Assembly: GCA_025997795.1 (NCBI GenBank)
Contig: BNVB01000002.1
Location: 11,175 to 75,174 of the forward strand
Reading direction: 5' to 3'
Origin: Spirochaetia bacterium
Lineage (GTDB): Bacteria; Spirochaetota; Spirochaetia; Treponematales; Breznakiellaceae
Length of the DNA stretch: 64,000 nt
The position numbers and the translations under genes are program-made. This document shows positions 18,808-28,659 of this stretch, one piece after another. The notes beneath the pieces were generated by a model. It had not been told where the DNA came from. It was given only the letters and a program-made list of their open reading frames with translations, and did no database searches. Each line of letters opens with the position of its first letter. The first letter of the stretch is position 1.

Positions 18808-21273
18808 CTACCGTATTCCCTCGCGGATTCGGCGCTGTTCCATTTCCTTGCGCTGCCCCAAATCCAGGAGCTGGCTTACATCAATAATAAGCGATACTGA
18901 ACCATCTCCCAGGATCGAAGCCCCGGCAATGCCCGGAGAATTGGTAAACTGATCCCGCAGGGGTTTGATTACCACATCCTCTTCTCCAATAAGGCTGTCT
19001 ACCATAAATCCCATTTTCTTTTCGGCAGTTCCTACAATAACGATAAAATGAAAATCGGTTTGTTCTTCGGTTTTGATGCCAAAAAGCCGGTTAAGCCTGA
19101 GCAGGGAAATAACATCGTTCCTGACATTGATAACTTCGTAGTTATCGATAAACTTGATTTCATCCGGTTTAATCCGCAGGCTTTCAATAACGCTGGTGAT
19201 GGGGATGGAGTAGATTTCTTCGCCCACCCGGACCAGGAGCCCCTGGATAATAGCCAGGGTAAGGGGCAGTTTAATGATAAACTTAGTCCCCTTGCCCATT
19301 TCGGAATTAACCGTAACGGTGCCGTTGAGTTTTTCGATGGACCGGCGTACCACGTCCAGACCAACCCCCCGGCCGGAGATACTGGTAATTTGTTTGGCGG
19401 TAGAAAAACCCGGCTCAAAAATGAGGTTGTAGGCTTCTACATCGGAGAGTACCTTGTTGGGGTTGATAATACCCCGTTCTGCGGCCTTAGCCTTGACTGC
19501 CTCTACGTCAATACCCTTGCCGTCGTCGCCAATCTCGATGATGATCATGTTACCTTCGTTGGAAGCCTTGAGCAGCACCTGGCCTTCTTCGGGTTTACCG
19601 GCGGCCTTGCGTTCCTCGGCGCTTTCAATGCCGTGGTCCACGGAATTCCGTACCGAGTGCATGATCGGGTCCAGAAGGTCTTCGATAACCGACTTGTCCA
19701 GTTCGGTTTCTTCCCCTTCAATAACCAGATTTATCTTTTTGCTAAGCGATTTGGACAGATCCCGCACCAGCCGGGGGAAACGGCTGAAAATCTGGCTGAT
19801 GGGCACCATGCGGATCCGCATAACCCCTTCCTGGAGTTCTGCGGTAATCCGTCCCAGGTTCTGGCTGGTGGACCGGAATTTGCTTACATTGAGTTTAAGG
19901 TCCGCTTCAAAACCGTCAAAGAGGGAGAAAATGTCTCCATACTGTTCGCCCATTTCTTTGCGAATTTCCTTGACGGACCGGCCTTCCTGGATGCTTTCCA
20001 AATAAGCAGGCAGGCTGTCGAAGAGGGTTTTTATTCTTTCCCGGTAGCTGGCTTCCAAGCTGTGGAGCTCGGTTAATAAATTATTAAACAGAATGTTGCT
20101 CTGGTTAAAGGTTGCCTTGGTTATAACCGTTTCCGACACCAGGTTAAGAAGATCGTCGATACGTTTTGAATCCACCCGGAGTATCGAGCCCGCTTCTTTA
20201 CCGGCTTTTTTGGCGTCTTCGGTGGAAGCGCCGCTTTTGGCCGCCGGATGCGCTTCTGCCTGAGGGGGCGAAGCTGGGGCGGCGGGCGTTACCTGAGGGG
20301 CGGGCGAAGCGGCGAGTGCCGGAGCGGGCGCCGGGGTAACAGCTGCCGGGGCGGCAGGTGTTGCAGCTGCTGCGGCCTGGAGCAGACCCCGCCCGGTACT
20401 TTGGGCCGGAGCGGCATCGGATGCCTTGAGTTGATCGATATTGGTTACCACAGCCGCCAGGGTTACATCGGGAATAGTTACATACTTTTGCAGATCCGCC
20501 ACGGAACTGCCCGAAGCGATATAATAGTTAACCGTGGGGAAAAAGGTATCTTCGTAGAGCTGTTCAAATTCCGGCTGGGTTTTAAGTATGGACCCCAGGC
20601 TTTTGAGCGCCGCATAACACTGGATACCCCCAACGGTATTCATCAGGCTGCTTTCGTCAAACTGAACGGAAACCTGGTACACGGGCATACCGCCGTCCAC
20701 CGAATCTTTAAGTTCCTGCATATCCGCTGTACTTAAGCCGCCGGAACCGCTGGGAGCAGGCGCCATGGTGGCGGCCATTGTGGCGGCCATGGCGGCCGCC
20801 GGGGCAGCAGCCTGCGGGGGGGGAGCCGCCGGGGCGGGTTGGGGAACGGCGGGTTTCGCGGCGCCTTTTTTGCCCTTTTCGGGGATCATCGCCTTGAGCC
20901 GGGCCTCCATCTGGGAGGTGTCTTCCTGGTAAACCGCCCCGTTCATCCGCTGTTCCAGCATGGCCTTGATAATGTCAATGGCCGCCAGGAGGGTATCCAC
21001 CACATCCTCGTTAATAACCAGTTGATCGGAACGGATTGCGTCCAGGACATCTTCTACCAGATGGGTAAAATGAGACAATTCCATCATCTCAACCGTGGCA
21101 GACCCGCCCTTAAGGGTATGAGCCGCACGGAAAATTTCGTCTACCGCATCCTTGTTACCGCCCTCGTTCTCCAAAACCAGAATGTTTTGTTCCAGGGTAT
21201 CAACCTGCATTTGGGCTTCACTAAAGAAATCCTTCAATAACTCTTCATTATTTGGGTCGAGATAATCGCTCAT
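18808..21273 (-). CDS. cheA: Chemotaxis histidine kinase CheA
   Basis: The kinase has an N-terminal Hpt domain with the phosphorylated His in RAAHTLKGGSATVEM, a receiver-docking region, and a long Ala/Pro linker. The dimerisation helices, an ATPase (DPIMHSVRNSVDHGIES, DDGKGID, GRGVGLDVV) and a C-terminal CheW-like regulatory domain follow. It phosphorylates CheY to control the periplasmic flagella. I take the start at 21273 (MSDYLDPNNEEL), which resembles treponemal CheA N-termini. A GTG six codons earlier (21291) is the alternative and has AGGA close upstream. It is the first gene of the cheA-cheW/R-cheX operon. Confidence 0.95.
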   Translation of the reverse strand: MSDYLDPNNEELLKDFFSEAQMQVDTLEQNILVLENEGGNKDAVDEIFRAAHTLKGGSATVEMMELSHFTHLVEDVLDAIRSDQLVINEDVVDTLLAAIDIIKAMLEQRMNGAVYQEDTSQMEARLKAMIPEKGKKGAAKPAVPQPAPAAPPPQAAAPAAAMAATMAATMAPAPSGSGGLSTADMQELKDSVDGGMPVYQVSVQFDESSLMNTVGGIQCYAALKSLGSILKTQPEFEQLYEDTFFPTVNYYIASGSSVADLQKYVTIPDVTLAAVVTNIDQLKASDAAPAQSTGRGLLQAAAAATPAAPAAVTPAPAPALAASPAPQVTPAAPASPPQAEAHPAAKSGASTEDAKKAGKEAGSILRVDSKRIDDLLNLVSETVITKATFNQSNILFNNLLTELHSLEASYRERIKTLFDSLPAYLESIQEGRSVKEIRKEMGEQYGDIFSLFDGFEADLKLNVSKFRSTSQNLGRITAELQEGVMRIRMVPISQIFSRFPRLVRDLSKSLSKKINLVIEGEETELDKSVIEDLLDPIMHSVRNSVDHGIESAEERKAAGKPEEGQVLLKASNEGNMIIIEIGDDGKGIDVEAVKAKAAERGIINPNKVLSDVEAYNLIFEPGFSTAKQITSISGRGVGLDVVRRSIEKLNGTVTVNSEMGKGTKFIIKLPLTLAIIQGLLVRVGEEIYSIPITSVIESLRIKPDEIKFIDNYEVINVRNDVISLLRLNRLFGIKTEEQTDFHFIVIVGTAEKKMGFMVDSLIGEEDVVIKPLRDQFTNSPGIAGASILGDGSVSLIIDVSQLLDLGQRKEMEQRRIREGIR

Positions 21274-21325
21274 GCTATAATGTTTATACACAAATCCTTT
21301 TACGTCAAGCCTATTAAGAAGTCTA

Positions 21326-21355
21326 TTGAGAAGATCCTTAACCTACCGATAGTAT
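21326..21355 (+). promoter_or_regulatory. Predicted promoter just before the 21360 gene
   Basis: TTGAGA, 18 bases, TAGTAT, then only four bases to the ATG. No ribosome-binding site is visible, which suggests a leaderless mRNA. Confidence 0.45.
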
Positions 21356-21359
21356 AGAT

Positions 21360-22625
21360 ATGAGGAAAAACCTGCGAACGGCCTTTTTGGTCTTTTTTAT
21401 CCCCCTTGGGGGTCTTTTTGGAACGGAACTTACCGTACCTCACCTGGAACTGATAAACCGGGGAAGGATGGAAGACGGGAATTTTGGGATTAGCAGCGCC
21501 ATGGAAGCCGACATATCCCTTTCCGGGGGGTATAAATACGGCATAACCCTGGGGCTGGGGGCGGAAATCCCCAATCTGGAAAAAGCCCTGTCCTATGGCC
21601 GCCTGGAACTGCCCTACGCAAGCAGTAGCCCGGTAAATGAAACCGAATACAATGCCCTGGTGGACGAGCTAAACGGCCGTTACAACAACCAGGCGGTTAT
21701 CTCCATACGGTCTCTGGAAGCTGTTATTCGGGATGTTTTTGGCAAGCCCTTTGATATAAGTTTTTTTATCGGCGCCAATGATAAACTTGGTTCCGGCGTG
21801 GAATTTGAAGACCATTTTGGCACTGTTCCGGTGGTTACCACCCTGCGGGGCTTTTTTTACTATCCGGACGGCCTGGGAGCAGGGTACTACCGGAACCCTT
21901 CCCTCCGTTTTAACGGAGCAATCCACCAGGTAAAGGGGACCGGCATGGCCTTTACCACCACTTTTTGGGAAAATGTGATCCCCACCCTTTACCTGTATCA
22001 GGATCTTTCGTTTTCTGAGCCCCATGTACCCGGCAGAAGTTATATTCCAGGGCACTATTCGGGTGATTTTAAGGTTTTAATTAATACCGAAACCGTCAAA
22101 TTTGAGGTTTTTGCCGGACTTACCTATGTAAATGAGGAAAATCCCATCCTTCGGGGCGGGGCGCTGGCCTACTTTAGCTCCGGCCCCTTCTCTTTTCTTA
22201 TGCAGGCGGGCATTCCCTACTGGGAAACGGGAAAACGTATTGATATTGATAACTGTTACTTCCTTATGGAACCCCGGCTCCGCTTTGACAAAATTGGGGC
22301 AAATTTAACCTTTTTCTACCGTCCTGTTTACTATATGAACAAGGTTATTCTGGATGAACACGGCGGAACAGACGGCGGTATGGCAGATATTAACCTAAAG
22401 GTATTTTACGGAAACCTGGCCCGTTCCGCCTTTGAAGCGGGTCTGGAAGGGACCACCACGCTACGGATCCACAATGGCGAGGATTTTAGCCTGTGGGTAT
22501 CTCCTTTTCTGAGTGTAGCCACATCGGGGCTGCTTTGGGACTTTAAGGTACGGATCAATCCGCTCTACTATAGAGACGGCGGGGACCTGGCGGAAGGTTT
22601 TGTGGGAATTCGTACATCCTATTAG
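21360..22625 (+). CDS. Exported, probably outer-membrane beta-barrel-like protein
   Basis: The 421-residue protein has a signal peptide (RTAFLVFFIPLGGLFG). A body of alternating aromatic and small residues follows, with many short amphipathic strands (for example NLTFFYRPVYYMNKVIL, SGLLWDFKVRINPLYYRDGG) and a terminal Tyr. This pattern fits a spirochaete outer-membrane or periplasmic beta-rich protein. I do not recognise a named family. A similar protein follows 35 bases downstream, so the two are likely co-expressed. No Shine-Dalgarno precedes the start. Confidence 0.6.
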   Translation: MRKNLRTAFLVFFIPLGGLFGTELTVPHLELINRGRMEDGNFGISSAMEADISLSGGYKYGITLGLGAEIPNLEKALSYGRLELPYASSSPVNETEYNALVDELNGRYNNQAVISIRSLEAVIRDVFGKPFDISFFIGANDKLGSGVEFEDHFGTVPVVTTLRGFFYYPDGLGAGYYRNPSLRFNGAIHQVKGTGMAFTTTFWENVIPTLYLYQDLSFSEPHVPGRSYIPGHYSGDFKVLINTETVKFEVFAGLTYVNEENPILRGGALAYFSSGPFSFLMQAGIPYWETGKRIDIDNCYFLMEPRLRFDKIGANLTFFYRPVYYMNKVILDEHGGTDGGMADINLKVFYGNLARSAFEAGLEGTTTLRIHNGEDFSLWVSPFLSVATSGLLWDFKVRINPLYYRDGGDLAEGFVGIRTSY

Positions 22626-22660
22626 GATGAAGGCAGATACAAGATGAAGGCAGCTAAAGG

Positions 22661-23545
22661 ATGAAAAAGTTCGTTTTCCTGGGGGTGATTTTTTTACTGG
22701 CTGGTCATTTCAAAACCGGCAGCCTTTTTGGCCTGGAATTTTCGGCCATCGCCGGGGCGGGGAACCTGGCCTTTGAGAATTCCTCAAAAAACCCTATAGG
22801 AAAAGGCGATTTTAATGGTTCCCTCTATCCCCTGGGACAGATTGGTTTGACGGACCAGCTGTCTACCCTGTTCAGTTATTCCGTTACCCTGGAGCGGGAT
22901 CCCCTGCTTCGTACGGTACTGACCGGTCTTATGGAACTGGAAGCTGATTATTTTTCCCTTTCTGTGGGGCCCCTCTTTGGGCTCTTTACCACCCGGGAGT
23001 ACCCCCTTAAACCGGGTATTTCCGCCAGAGTAGGGTTTAACCTTCCGGGGATTTTTTTTGTAAACCTTGAAGGCGGCGCTACCTTTGGCAGGGTACGAAA
23101 AACCGGAGATTATTATATAGAAACCGGCCGGGCTGCTTTGGGTTTCTGGCTCCCCAATCTTATCAGCACCTTGAGTGTTTCCCGCCAAAAATTCACCCTG
23201 GCGCCGCAGGATCTTCTTACTACAGAAGACGAACTGCTCCGTTTTTGTTACCGGGCGGATATTTTTGCAAAAAATGTTCCCTATACGGTTTCCGTTGATA
23301 TGGGATACCAGATTCTTAAACGATCCTACGATGGTTTGGCAAACGGTCAAGATACGTTCCGCGCTGCCTTTCTTGGTTTTGAAACGAACATTACCGTGCT
23401 GCCTTCCTTGATTATCCGTTTTGGTGCGGAAATCCCCGTGTATGCCTGGGGCAAGGACCCGCTTACCAAGGCGGAAGGCGCCTGGTTTTTCCGGGCCTTT
23501 GCGGGTTTTACCTGGATGGCACATAAGCCTAACAAGCCTGAATAG
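22661..23545 (+). CDS. Exported, probably outer-membrane beta-rich protein
   Basis: The 294-residue protein has a signal peptide (about residues 3-24, FVFLGVIFLLAGHF). A beta-rich body with repeated GLY-aromatic strands follows (LFSYSVTLER, ADYFSLSVGPLFGLF, FVNLEGGATFGRV) and the end is FFRAFAGFTWMAH. It looks like a small barrel related in style to the preceding gene. A near-tandem ATGAAGGCAG(A/C)T sequence lies between the two genes. The stop is immediately adjacent to the stop of the convergent fumarase gene. Function unknown. Confidence 0.6.
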   Translation: MKKFVFLGVIFLLAGHFKTGSLFGLEFSAIAGAGNLAFENSSKNPIGKGDFNGSLYPLGQIGLTDQLSTLFSYSVTLERDPLLRTVLTGLMELEADYFSLSVGPLFGLFTTREYPLKPGISARVGFNLPGIFFVNLEGGATFGRVRKTGDYYIETGRAALGFWLPNLISTLSVSRQKFTLAPQDLLTTEDELLRFCYRADIFAKNVPYTVSVDMGYQILKRSYDGLANGQDTFRAAFLGFETNITVLPSLIIRFGAEIPVYAWGKDPLTKAEGAWFFRAFAGFTWMAHKPNKPE

Positions 23546-24166
23546 TTATTCCATATAGTGCAGATGGGGCCGCAGTTCCTGCCAGGCCGCTTCCTGCCGT
23601 TCGGTAAAAAGTTTTTTGTTGTTTGCAAAAAGATTGTTTCCCAGGGTATCAATGGACACCATAAGCGGTCCAAAATCGCGGACCCGCAGGACCCACATTG
23701 CCTCGGCCATTCCCAGATCCAGCCAGTGAACTGCCTCCACCGCTTCCACCGCCTCTGCCGCCAGTACTGCGCAGCCGCCGGGAAAAACCGTATGGACCGC
23801 CCCCAGACGGCGGCAGGCTTCGGCGGTTGTGGGCCCCATGCCCCCCTTGCCTACAATAAACCGCGTGCCCGTGGCTTCAAGAAATTCCGCCTCGCAGGAT
23901 TCCATCCGCATACTGGTGGTGGGGCCCACGGAGATTACCTTCCAGTCCGGGGTATCACCGCCGGTCTTCTGCTGCATAATCGGCCCGGCATGAAAGATGG
24001 CCTTGCCTCCCAGGTCTACCGGGGAGGCAAGGCCCTGGCGGATTATCCGCTGGTGTACATCGTCCCGGCCCGTTACAAGGTACCCGCTTAGATAGACAAA
24101 ACCTCCAATCCGGAGTTCCGCCAGATCCCCGGCGCTTAAGGGTGTTGTAAGGTGTTTTTCTGTCAT
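23546..24166 (-). CDS. fumB: Class I fumarate hydratase (or L-tartrate dehydratase) beta subunit
   Basis: The 206-residue subunit corresponds to the C-terminal domain of class I iron-sulfur hydro-lyases, which interconvert fumarate and malate (or dehydrate tartrate). Typical segments are GDLAELRIGGFVYLSGYLVT, GRDDVHQRI, the HAGP loop, and VGPTTSMRM with KGGM. The start at 24166 is supported by GGAG six bases upstream. The start overlaps the alpha-subunit stop by four bases. A longer frame to 24262 lies inside the alpha gene and is not used. fumB here means the beta chain. Fumarase and tartrate dehydratase cannot be separated by eye. Confidence 0.85.
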   Translation of the reverse strand: MTEKHLTTPLSAGDLAELRIGGFVYLSGYLVTGRDDVHQRIIRQGLASPVDLGGKAIFHAGPIMQQKTGGDTPDWKVISVGPTTSMRMESCEAEFLEATGTRFIVGKGGMGPTTAEACRRLGAVHTVFPGGCAVLAAEAVEAVEAVHWLDLGMAEAMWVLRVRDFGPLMVSIDTLGNNLFANNKKLFTERQEAAWQELRPHLHYME

Positions 24167-25077
24167 GGAAGGCTCCACTGTTGGGCGGCCCTTTTGTGGG
24201 ATACGATAGTATAGTTTAAGTCCGCCCCAATTTCGATAAGGACACGGCGGTGGGCCCAGCATCCGGTGGAAAGGCCCACGGCAAGGGCGGCGGTGTGGCG
24301 GCCCGCTTCTTCGATGTGTACCGCCATAACCGAGTGGTTCCCCCCAAAACCGCCGGCCCCTATGCCGATGCTGTTAAGGGTTAACTCCAGTTTTTCTTCC
24401 AGTGCCGCCGCTTTGGGGTTACTGTTCCGGGTACCGATAAAACGGAGCAAAGCTTTTTTGGAAAGCTTTGCCGCCGTATCCGCCTGGCCGCTCAAACCAA
24501 TGCCCACAAGCAGCGGCGGGCAGGCGTTTACCCCGTAGGACCGTACCTGATCCACCACAGCTTTAAGCGCCCCTTCATAACCATCCAGGGGCATAAAAAC
24601 CCTGGCAAAACCCGGCAGACTGCACCCCCCTCCGGCCATATACATAAAAAGCTCCAGCTTATCGGTACCGGGAACAATTTCCCAATCAATCCAGGGGATA
24701 TGTTTGCCCGTATTATTGCCGGTATTTTTTTCGTCAAAACATTCCACCACATTGGGACGAAGCGGAACAGAGGCCGTGGCACGGATTACCGCTTCCCGGA
24801 GGCAGGTCTCCAGCTCTGCCAGCCAGGGAAAAGAAACACCGGCCCGGACAAAAAACTGCAACACCCCCGTATCCTGGCAGCAGGGCCGCCGGGAAGATTC
24901 TGCCATGTTTAGATCGGTAAACATAGCGTCGTAGATCCGTTTACCCATGGCAGAATCTTCTTTGGCCCGCAGCGCCGTAAGCCGGTCCACTACATCATCG
25001 GGAAGACAACAGGACGACAAACCCGCAGTCTCTTCAATTATGGTTATAAGCCGTTCCATGGCGGCGGTTTTGGTCAT
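24163..25077 (-). CDS. fumA: Class I fumarate hydratase (or L-tartrate dehydratase) alpha subunit
   Basis: The 304-residue alpha chain carries the catalytic [4Fe-4S] cluster. The three ligand cysteines are visible in RPCCQDTG, AGGGCSLPG and LSTGCWAHRR. It pairs with the beta subunit that overlaps its 3' end. The reaction is hydration of fumarate, feeding the reductive or oxidative C4-acid branch. A TATACT hexamer lies four bases before the ATG and no ribosome site is visible, so it may have its own leaderless transcript. It is also only 23 bases downstream of the PutP-type symporter gene and may be co-transcribed. Confidence 0.87.
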   Translation of the reverse strand: MTKTAAMERLITIIEETAGLSSCCLPDDVVDRLTALRAKEDSAMGKRIYDAMFTDLNMAESSRRPCCQDTGVLQFFVRAGVSFPWLAELETCLREAVIRATASVPLRPNVVECFDEKNTGNNTGKHIPWIDWEIVPGTDKLELFMYMAGGGCSLPGFARVFMPLDGYEGALKAVVDQVRSYGVNACPPLLVGIGLSGQADTAAKLSKKALLRFIGTRNSNPKAAALEEKLELTLNSIGIGAGGFGGNHSVMAVHIEEAGRHTAALAVGLSTGCWAHRRVLIEIGADLNYTIVSHKRAAQQWSLP

Positions 25078-25100
25078 TTACAGTATAGGCGTACAGCAGC

Positions 25101-26660
25101 TTAAAACTCCGTAACTTTTGCCGCCTCAAACTCCTTTTCAATTTCTGCCGAAGGCTTTTTGGTAACAAGGCTTACAATCAAAATTACCAGGGCGGAAAGA
25201 ATAAACGCCGGGAGCAGTTCGTAAACGGCAAATACCCCGCCGGCTTTGGCAATAAGCGTCTTCCACACCACTACCATAATTCCGCCGGTAAGCATACCCG
25301 CCACGGCGGCGGGGAAGGTGGTCCGCTTCCAGAACAGGCTGAACAATACCAGGGGGCCAAAGGATGCGCCGAATCCCGCCCATGCGTAGGACACTACCCG
25401 GAAGATGGACTGGCTCCCCGAAAGGGCAATGGCAATTCCAAAAACCGTTACGACCAGCATAGCAATACGGGCAACCCACATTACCAGGGCTTCGCTGGCA
25501 TCTTTTTTGAACACATCTTTGAACAGATCGTTCGCCAGAGAGGAGGCAACAATGAGCATATAGGAATCGGAAGAACTCATCGATGCCGCAAGAATACCGG
25601 AGATAACAACCCCCGCCAAAAGGGGCGGAAAGAAACGGATACTAAGGTGGATAAAAATATTTTCCGCTTCACCGGCGCTGGTAAGCAGTGAGGGAAGATA
25701 CGAACGGCCGATGATACCAATAAGCACCGCCGCTATCTGGGCAATAAAACACCAGACAACGGCAATATTCCGGGAAGGTTTTATCATCGATGTTTTTTTG
25801 ATCGCCATAAAACGAACCAATACCTGGGGCATACCAAAATAACCAAGCCCCCAGGCCATGGTACTTATGATAACCAAAAAACCATAATCGGCGCCGGGAC
25901 CAAAAAGCGGCAGACCCTTTGCCGTTTCCTGGACGCCGTTAACAAGCTGTGGCGTGGCAATGCCAAAAAAGTCCGTAAACCGGGGAAAGGCCGCCAGGTT
26001 TGCCGCTATGCCGCTTAAGCCGCCTGCGGTAAAGTAACCCACGGCCAGAACCAGCACCAGGGCGCTAATCATCAAAATCCCCTGGATAAGGTCGGTCATG
26101 CCCACCGCCCAGAAACCGCCCAGGAGCGTATAAAACAAAACCAACACGGCCCCCAGAATTACCATGGCAACCATGTTGGCGTTAAAGATATAACCGAACA
26201 GTTTGCCAAAGGTAATAAATTGAGCGCCCACATAAATAGAAAAGAACACCAGGCTGATAAGCGCCGCCAGGGTAAGCAATACACGCCGTTTGTCATGGAA
26301 ACGCTTGCTAAAAAATTCCGGCAGGGTAATGGCGTTGTCGGCAATCTGGGAATAGGACCGCAGCCGTTTTGCCACCAGAGCCCAGTTAATCCAGGTACCA
26401 ATAAAAAGACCCAGAGCCGTCCAAAAGGCCTCGCCAAAACCGGTAAAATAGGCCACTCCGGGCAGGCCCATAAGGAGCCACCCGGACATATCGGAAGCTT
26501 CGGCGCTTAACGCCGCCACCCAGGGGCCAAAACCCCGGCGGGCCAGAAAATATTCCTCCAGGTTGCTGTTACTGCGCCGGGCATACCAAAGCCCCAAAAC
26601 GATCATCACCACAAGATACAAGCCCATTCCTATAAGGGTTTGAATATTTCCCACATTCAT
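25101..26660 (-). CDS. putP: Sodium/solute symporter, PutP (proline permease) type
   Basis: The 519-residue integral membrane protein has about 13 hydrophobic helices and family signatures of the SSS family: LARRGFGPWVAALSAEASDMSGWLLMG near residue 40, LGGFWAVGMTDLIQG near 190, and GILAASMSSSDSYMLI near 335 for sodium binding. It should import proline or a related compound with Na+. The start at 26660 has AAGGAGG five bases upstream; a longer frame to 26705 includes that ribosome site. The fumarase pair follows 23 bases later. Confidence 0.9.
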   Translation of the reverse strand: MNVGNIQTLIGMGLYLVVMIVLGLWYARRSNSNLEEYFLARRGFGPWVAALSAEASDMSGWLLMGLPGVAYFTGFGEAFWTALGLFIGTWINWALVAKRLRSYSQIADNAITLPEFFSKRFHDKRRVLLTLAALISLVFFSIYVGAQFITFGKLFGYIFNANMVAMVILGAVLVLFYTLLGGFWAVGMTDLIQGILMISALVLVLAVGYFTAGGLSGIAANLAAFPRFTDFFGIATPQLVNGVQETAKGLPLFGPGADYGFLVIISTMAWGLGYFGMPQVLVRFMAIKKTSMIKPSRNIAVVWCFIAQIAAVLIGIIGRSYLPSLLTSAGEAENIFIHLSIRFFPPLLAGVVISGILAASMSSSDSYMLIVASSLANDLFKDVFKKDASEALVMWVARIAMLVVTVFGIAIALSGSQSIFRVVSYAWAGFGASFGPLVLFSLFWKRTTFPAAVAGMLTGGIMVVVWKTLIAKAGGVFAVYELLPAFILSALVILIVSLVTKKPSAEIEKEFEAAKVTEF

Positions 26661-26746
26661 GCATACCTCCTTTTTTATAGCTGTTTTAACAAGCTGTTTT
26701 AACAACTACCGGATTATCATAAAAAAATCGGCGGAGAAAATCAACC

Positions 26747-26776
26747 TTGCGGTTTTTCCCGGTTCCGGTATATGAT
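26747..26776 (+). promoter_or_regulatory. Predicted promoter of the 26783 gene
   Basis: TTGCGG, 18 bases, TATGAT, with the ATG six bases after the -10 hexamer. This implies a leaderless or near-leaderless transcript, divergent from putP. Confidence 0.45.
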
Positions 26777-26782
26777 GTGCCC

Positions 26783-27382
26783 ATGGGACGGATAAAAAGT
26801 GCGCTTGAAATAGCCATGGAAAAGACCGAAGGCGTTAAGGGCGATAAAACCAGCATTGGACTCTTTGAAGCAAAACAGCGGGGTAAACTCCTGGCCAACC
26901 AGTATCTGGCGGGGAAAGGTGATACGGAGCTTTCCATAAGCGGCGAACTCAAGAAGGCTGCCGGGGAGGAACAAGCCGCCCTAAAGCAGGGCTGTTTTGA
27001 TGTGTTTGTTTCCCAGATTACCCTGCCGGGTATTCCCGAGGATCTTAAGCGGCTTGAAACGGCCGGCAAGGGCCTTGCGGAAGTTATCGGCGGGAAGCGC
27101 TTTCCCCCGCTCTACCAGCAGTTTTTGGCGGCGGTTTCCCAGTACCTTAACGAAGCCGCCCAATACGAAGAAGCGATTAAACGGCAGTACGCCCCCAAGC
27201 TGCGGCAAAAGGAAGAAGAATTTGCCCGCCGTTTTGGACGGCAGGTAAAGATCGATCCTTTTCAGGATCCGGAATTTGTCGCTTTTTACAACCAGAACAT
27301 CAATGCCCTTAAGGCAAACTACGAGGCCCTTATTGGGGAAGTACAGGAACAGGCACGGGCCATGTTTAACGGGGAAGTCTAA
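26783..27382 (+). CDS. Conserved treponemal protein of unknown function
   Basis: The 199-residue cytoplasmic protein starts MGRIKSALEIAMEKTEGVKG, a beginning I associate with a conserved spirochaete family of unknown function (probably DUF6657). It is largely alpha-helical and charged, with segments such as QYEEAIKRQYAPKLRQKEEEF that could form a coiled coil. No catalytic motif is visible. The start at 26783 is chosen because the upstream in-frame codons overlap the predicted -35 and -10 elements. It stands alone between divergent putP and convergent malY. Confidence 0.7.
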   Translation: MGRIKSALEIAMEKTEGVKGDKTSIGLFEAKQRGKLLANQYLAGKGDTELSISGELKKAAGEEQAALKQGCFDVFVSQITLPGIPEDLKRLETAGKGLAEVIGGKRFPPLYQQFLAAVSQYLNEAAQYEEAIKRQYAPKLRQKEEEFARRFGRQVKIDPFQDPEFVAFYNQNINALKANYEALIGEVQEQARAMFNGEV

Positions 27383-27410
27383 GTTCAGGAGATCCGGGCC
27401 GCCGGGCGGC

Positions 27411-28628
27411 TTACCCTGCCCATGCCTTTATCCGCCGGATACCCTCCACAAGCTGTGATCGCGGGCTGGCGGTGTTGATCCGTACATAACCCGCTCCGGC
27501 ATCGCCATAGATACTTCCTGCGGTAATTTTTACCTTTGCTTCTTTTTCAAGCCGCCTAACCAGTTCGGCATCGTTTTTGCTCCCGGTTTTTTCCACCAGT
27601 CTCCGGACATCGGCCCAAATAAGGTAGGTGCCGTCCGGTACAAAAGCATTTATTCCCGGCACGGTATTAAGCAACTGTACCGCTTCGCGGATATTTTCCC
27701 CAAGGTATGTATGGAGTTCGGTAAGCCAGGGTACCCCCTGGCGGTATACCGTTTCTACTGCCAGTTCGGAAAAGACATCCCCCTGGTGGCTGGCTTCCCG
27801 GTGGAGGGCGGTTTTCATGATCCGGCGAAGTCCTGCATCCCGAATCACAAAATGTGAAATATGAAGCCCCCCCAAGTTAAAGGTTTTATTGGCACCCGAT
27901 ACAACGATAAGCCGCTCGGCATATGATTCCAGCGAAGCGGCAGAAACAAAAGACTGGGGTTTTCCGGCGGCATTTTTGGCGTATACAAAATCGCCGTGAA
28001 TCTCGTCGCTGGCAACGATCATGTTCCGGCGGCGGGCCAGGTCCAAAAAGGCGGCGATCTCTTCCCTCTCCCAGACCCGTCCGCCGGGATTGTGGGGGGA
28101 ACAGAACAGGGCCAGCGGGGTTTTTATGCCCGCTTCTTCGGCCTTGGCAAGACCCGCTTCTATGGCCGCCGTATCCAGCACAAAACGGCCGTGTTCGTCC
28201 GGTTCCATGGGAACGTCCACGACTTTCCGGCGGTTTTCTTTAACCACTTCAAAGAACGGCGTATACACCGGCGTTAAAAGAAGCACCCCCTCCCCTTCGC
28301 GGCTAAACTCCCGGACGATCATTCCCAAAGAAAGCACCGTGCCGGGACCGGAAAGCAGATGCCCCGTCTCCACCGTAAGGTCATACCGGGTTTTGTACCA
28401 GGAACGGATCGCCTCGTAAAAACCTTCTGTTTTTCCGGGAATTAAACCCAGATTGGTTTTGTATCCGTAGAAGGGATGTTCCGCCCGTTTTACAAGGGCC
28501 TCCTGCAATTCCGGCAGAACGGGAAAATCCATGTCCGCCACCCAAAGGGGAATTACCCCGTCCTCAACCACATCCCACTTTAGGGAATTGGTATTTCGCC
28601 TGTTTATCAGTTCATCAAAATGATACAT
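27411..28628 (-). CDS. patB: MalY/PatB-type cystathionine beta-lyase
   Basis: The 405-residue PLP enzyme belongs to fold-type I aminotransferases of the MalY/PatB group, which cleave C-S bonds of cystathionine or cysteine. Visible features are WVADMDFP near the N-terminus, CSPHNPGGRVW, ASDEIHGDF, the PLP lysine in SGANKTFNLGGL, and the phosphate-binding Arg in AGYVRINTASPR. The start has AAAGGA upstream. It follows the CapA-like gene on the same strand with 62 bases between, which contain a repeated hairpin. It fits the sulfur theme of the window (homocysteine from cystathionine). Confidence 0.9.
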   Translation of the reverse strand: MYHFDELINRRNTNSLKWDVVEDGVIPLWVADMDFPVLPELQEALVKRAEHPFYGYKTNLGLIPGKTEGFYEAIRSWYKTRYDLTVETGHLLSGPGTVLSLGMIVREFSREGEGVLLLTPVYTPFFEVVKENRRKVVDVPMEPDEHGRFVLDTAAIEAGLAKAEEAGIKTPLALFCSPHNPGGRVWEREEIAAFLDLARRRNMIVASDEIHGDFVYAKNAAGKPQSFVSAASLESYAERLIVVSGANKTFNLGGLHISHFVIRDAGLRRIMKTALHREASHQGDVFSELAVETVYRQGVPWLTELHTYLGENIREAVQLLNTVPGINAFVPDGTYLIWADVRRLVEKTGSKNDAELVRRLEKEAKVKITAGSIYGDAGAGYVRINTASPRSQLVEGIRRIKAWAG

Positions 28629-28659
28629 ACTGTCCTTTACAAAAATAAATTACTTGAGG

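Noticed and set aside
21340..21360. Another sulfur-operator copy (CCTACCGATAG) before the 21360 gene
   Set aside because: Only a short partial match, without the ATTCC pair or sulfur-related gene function.
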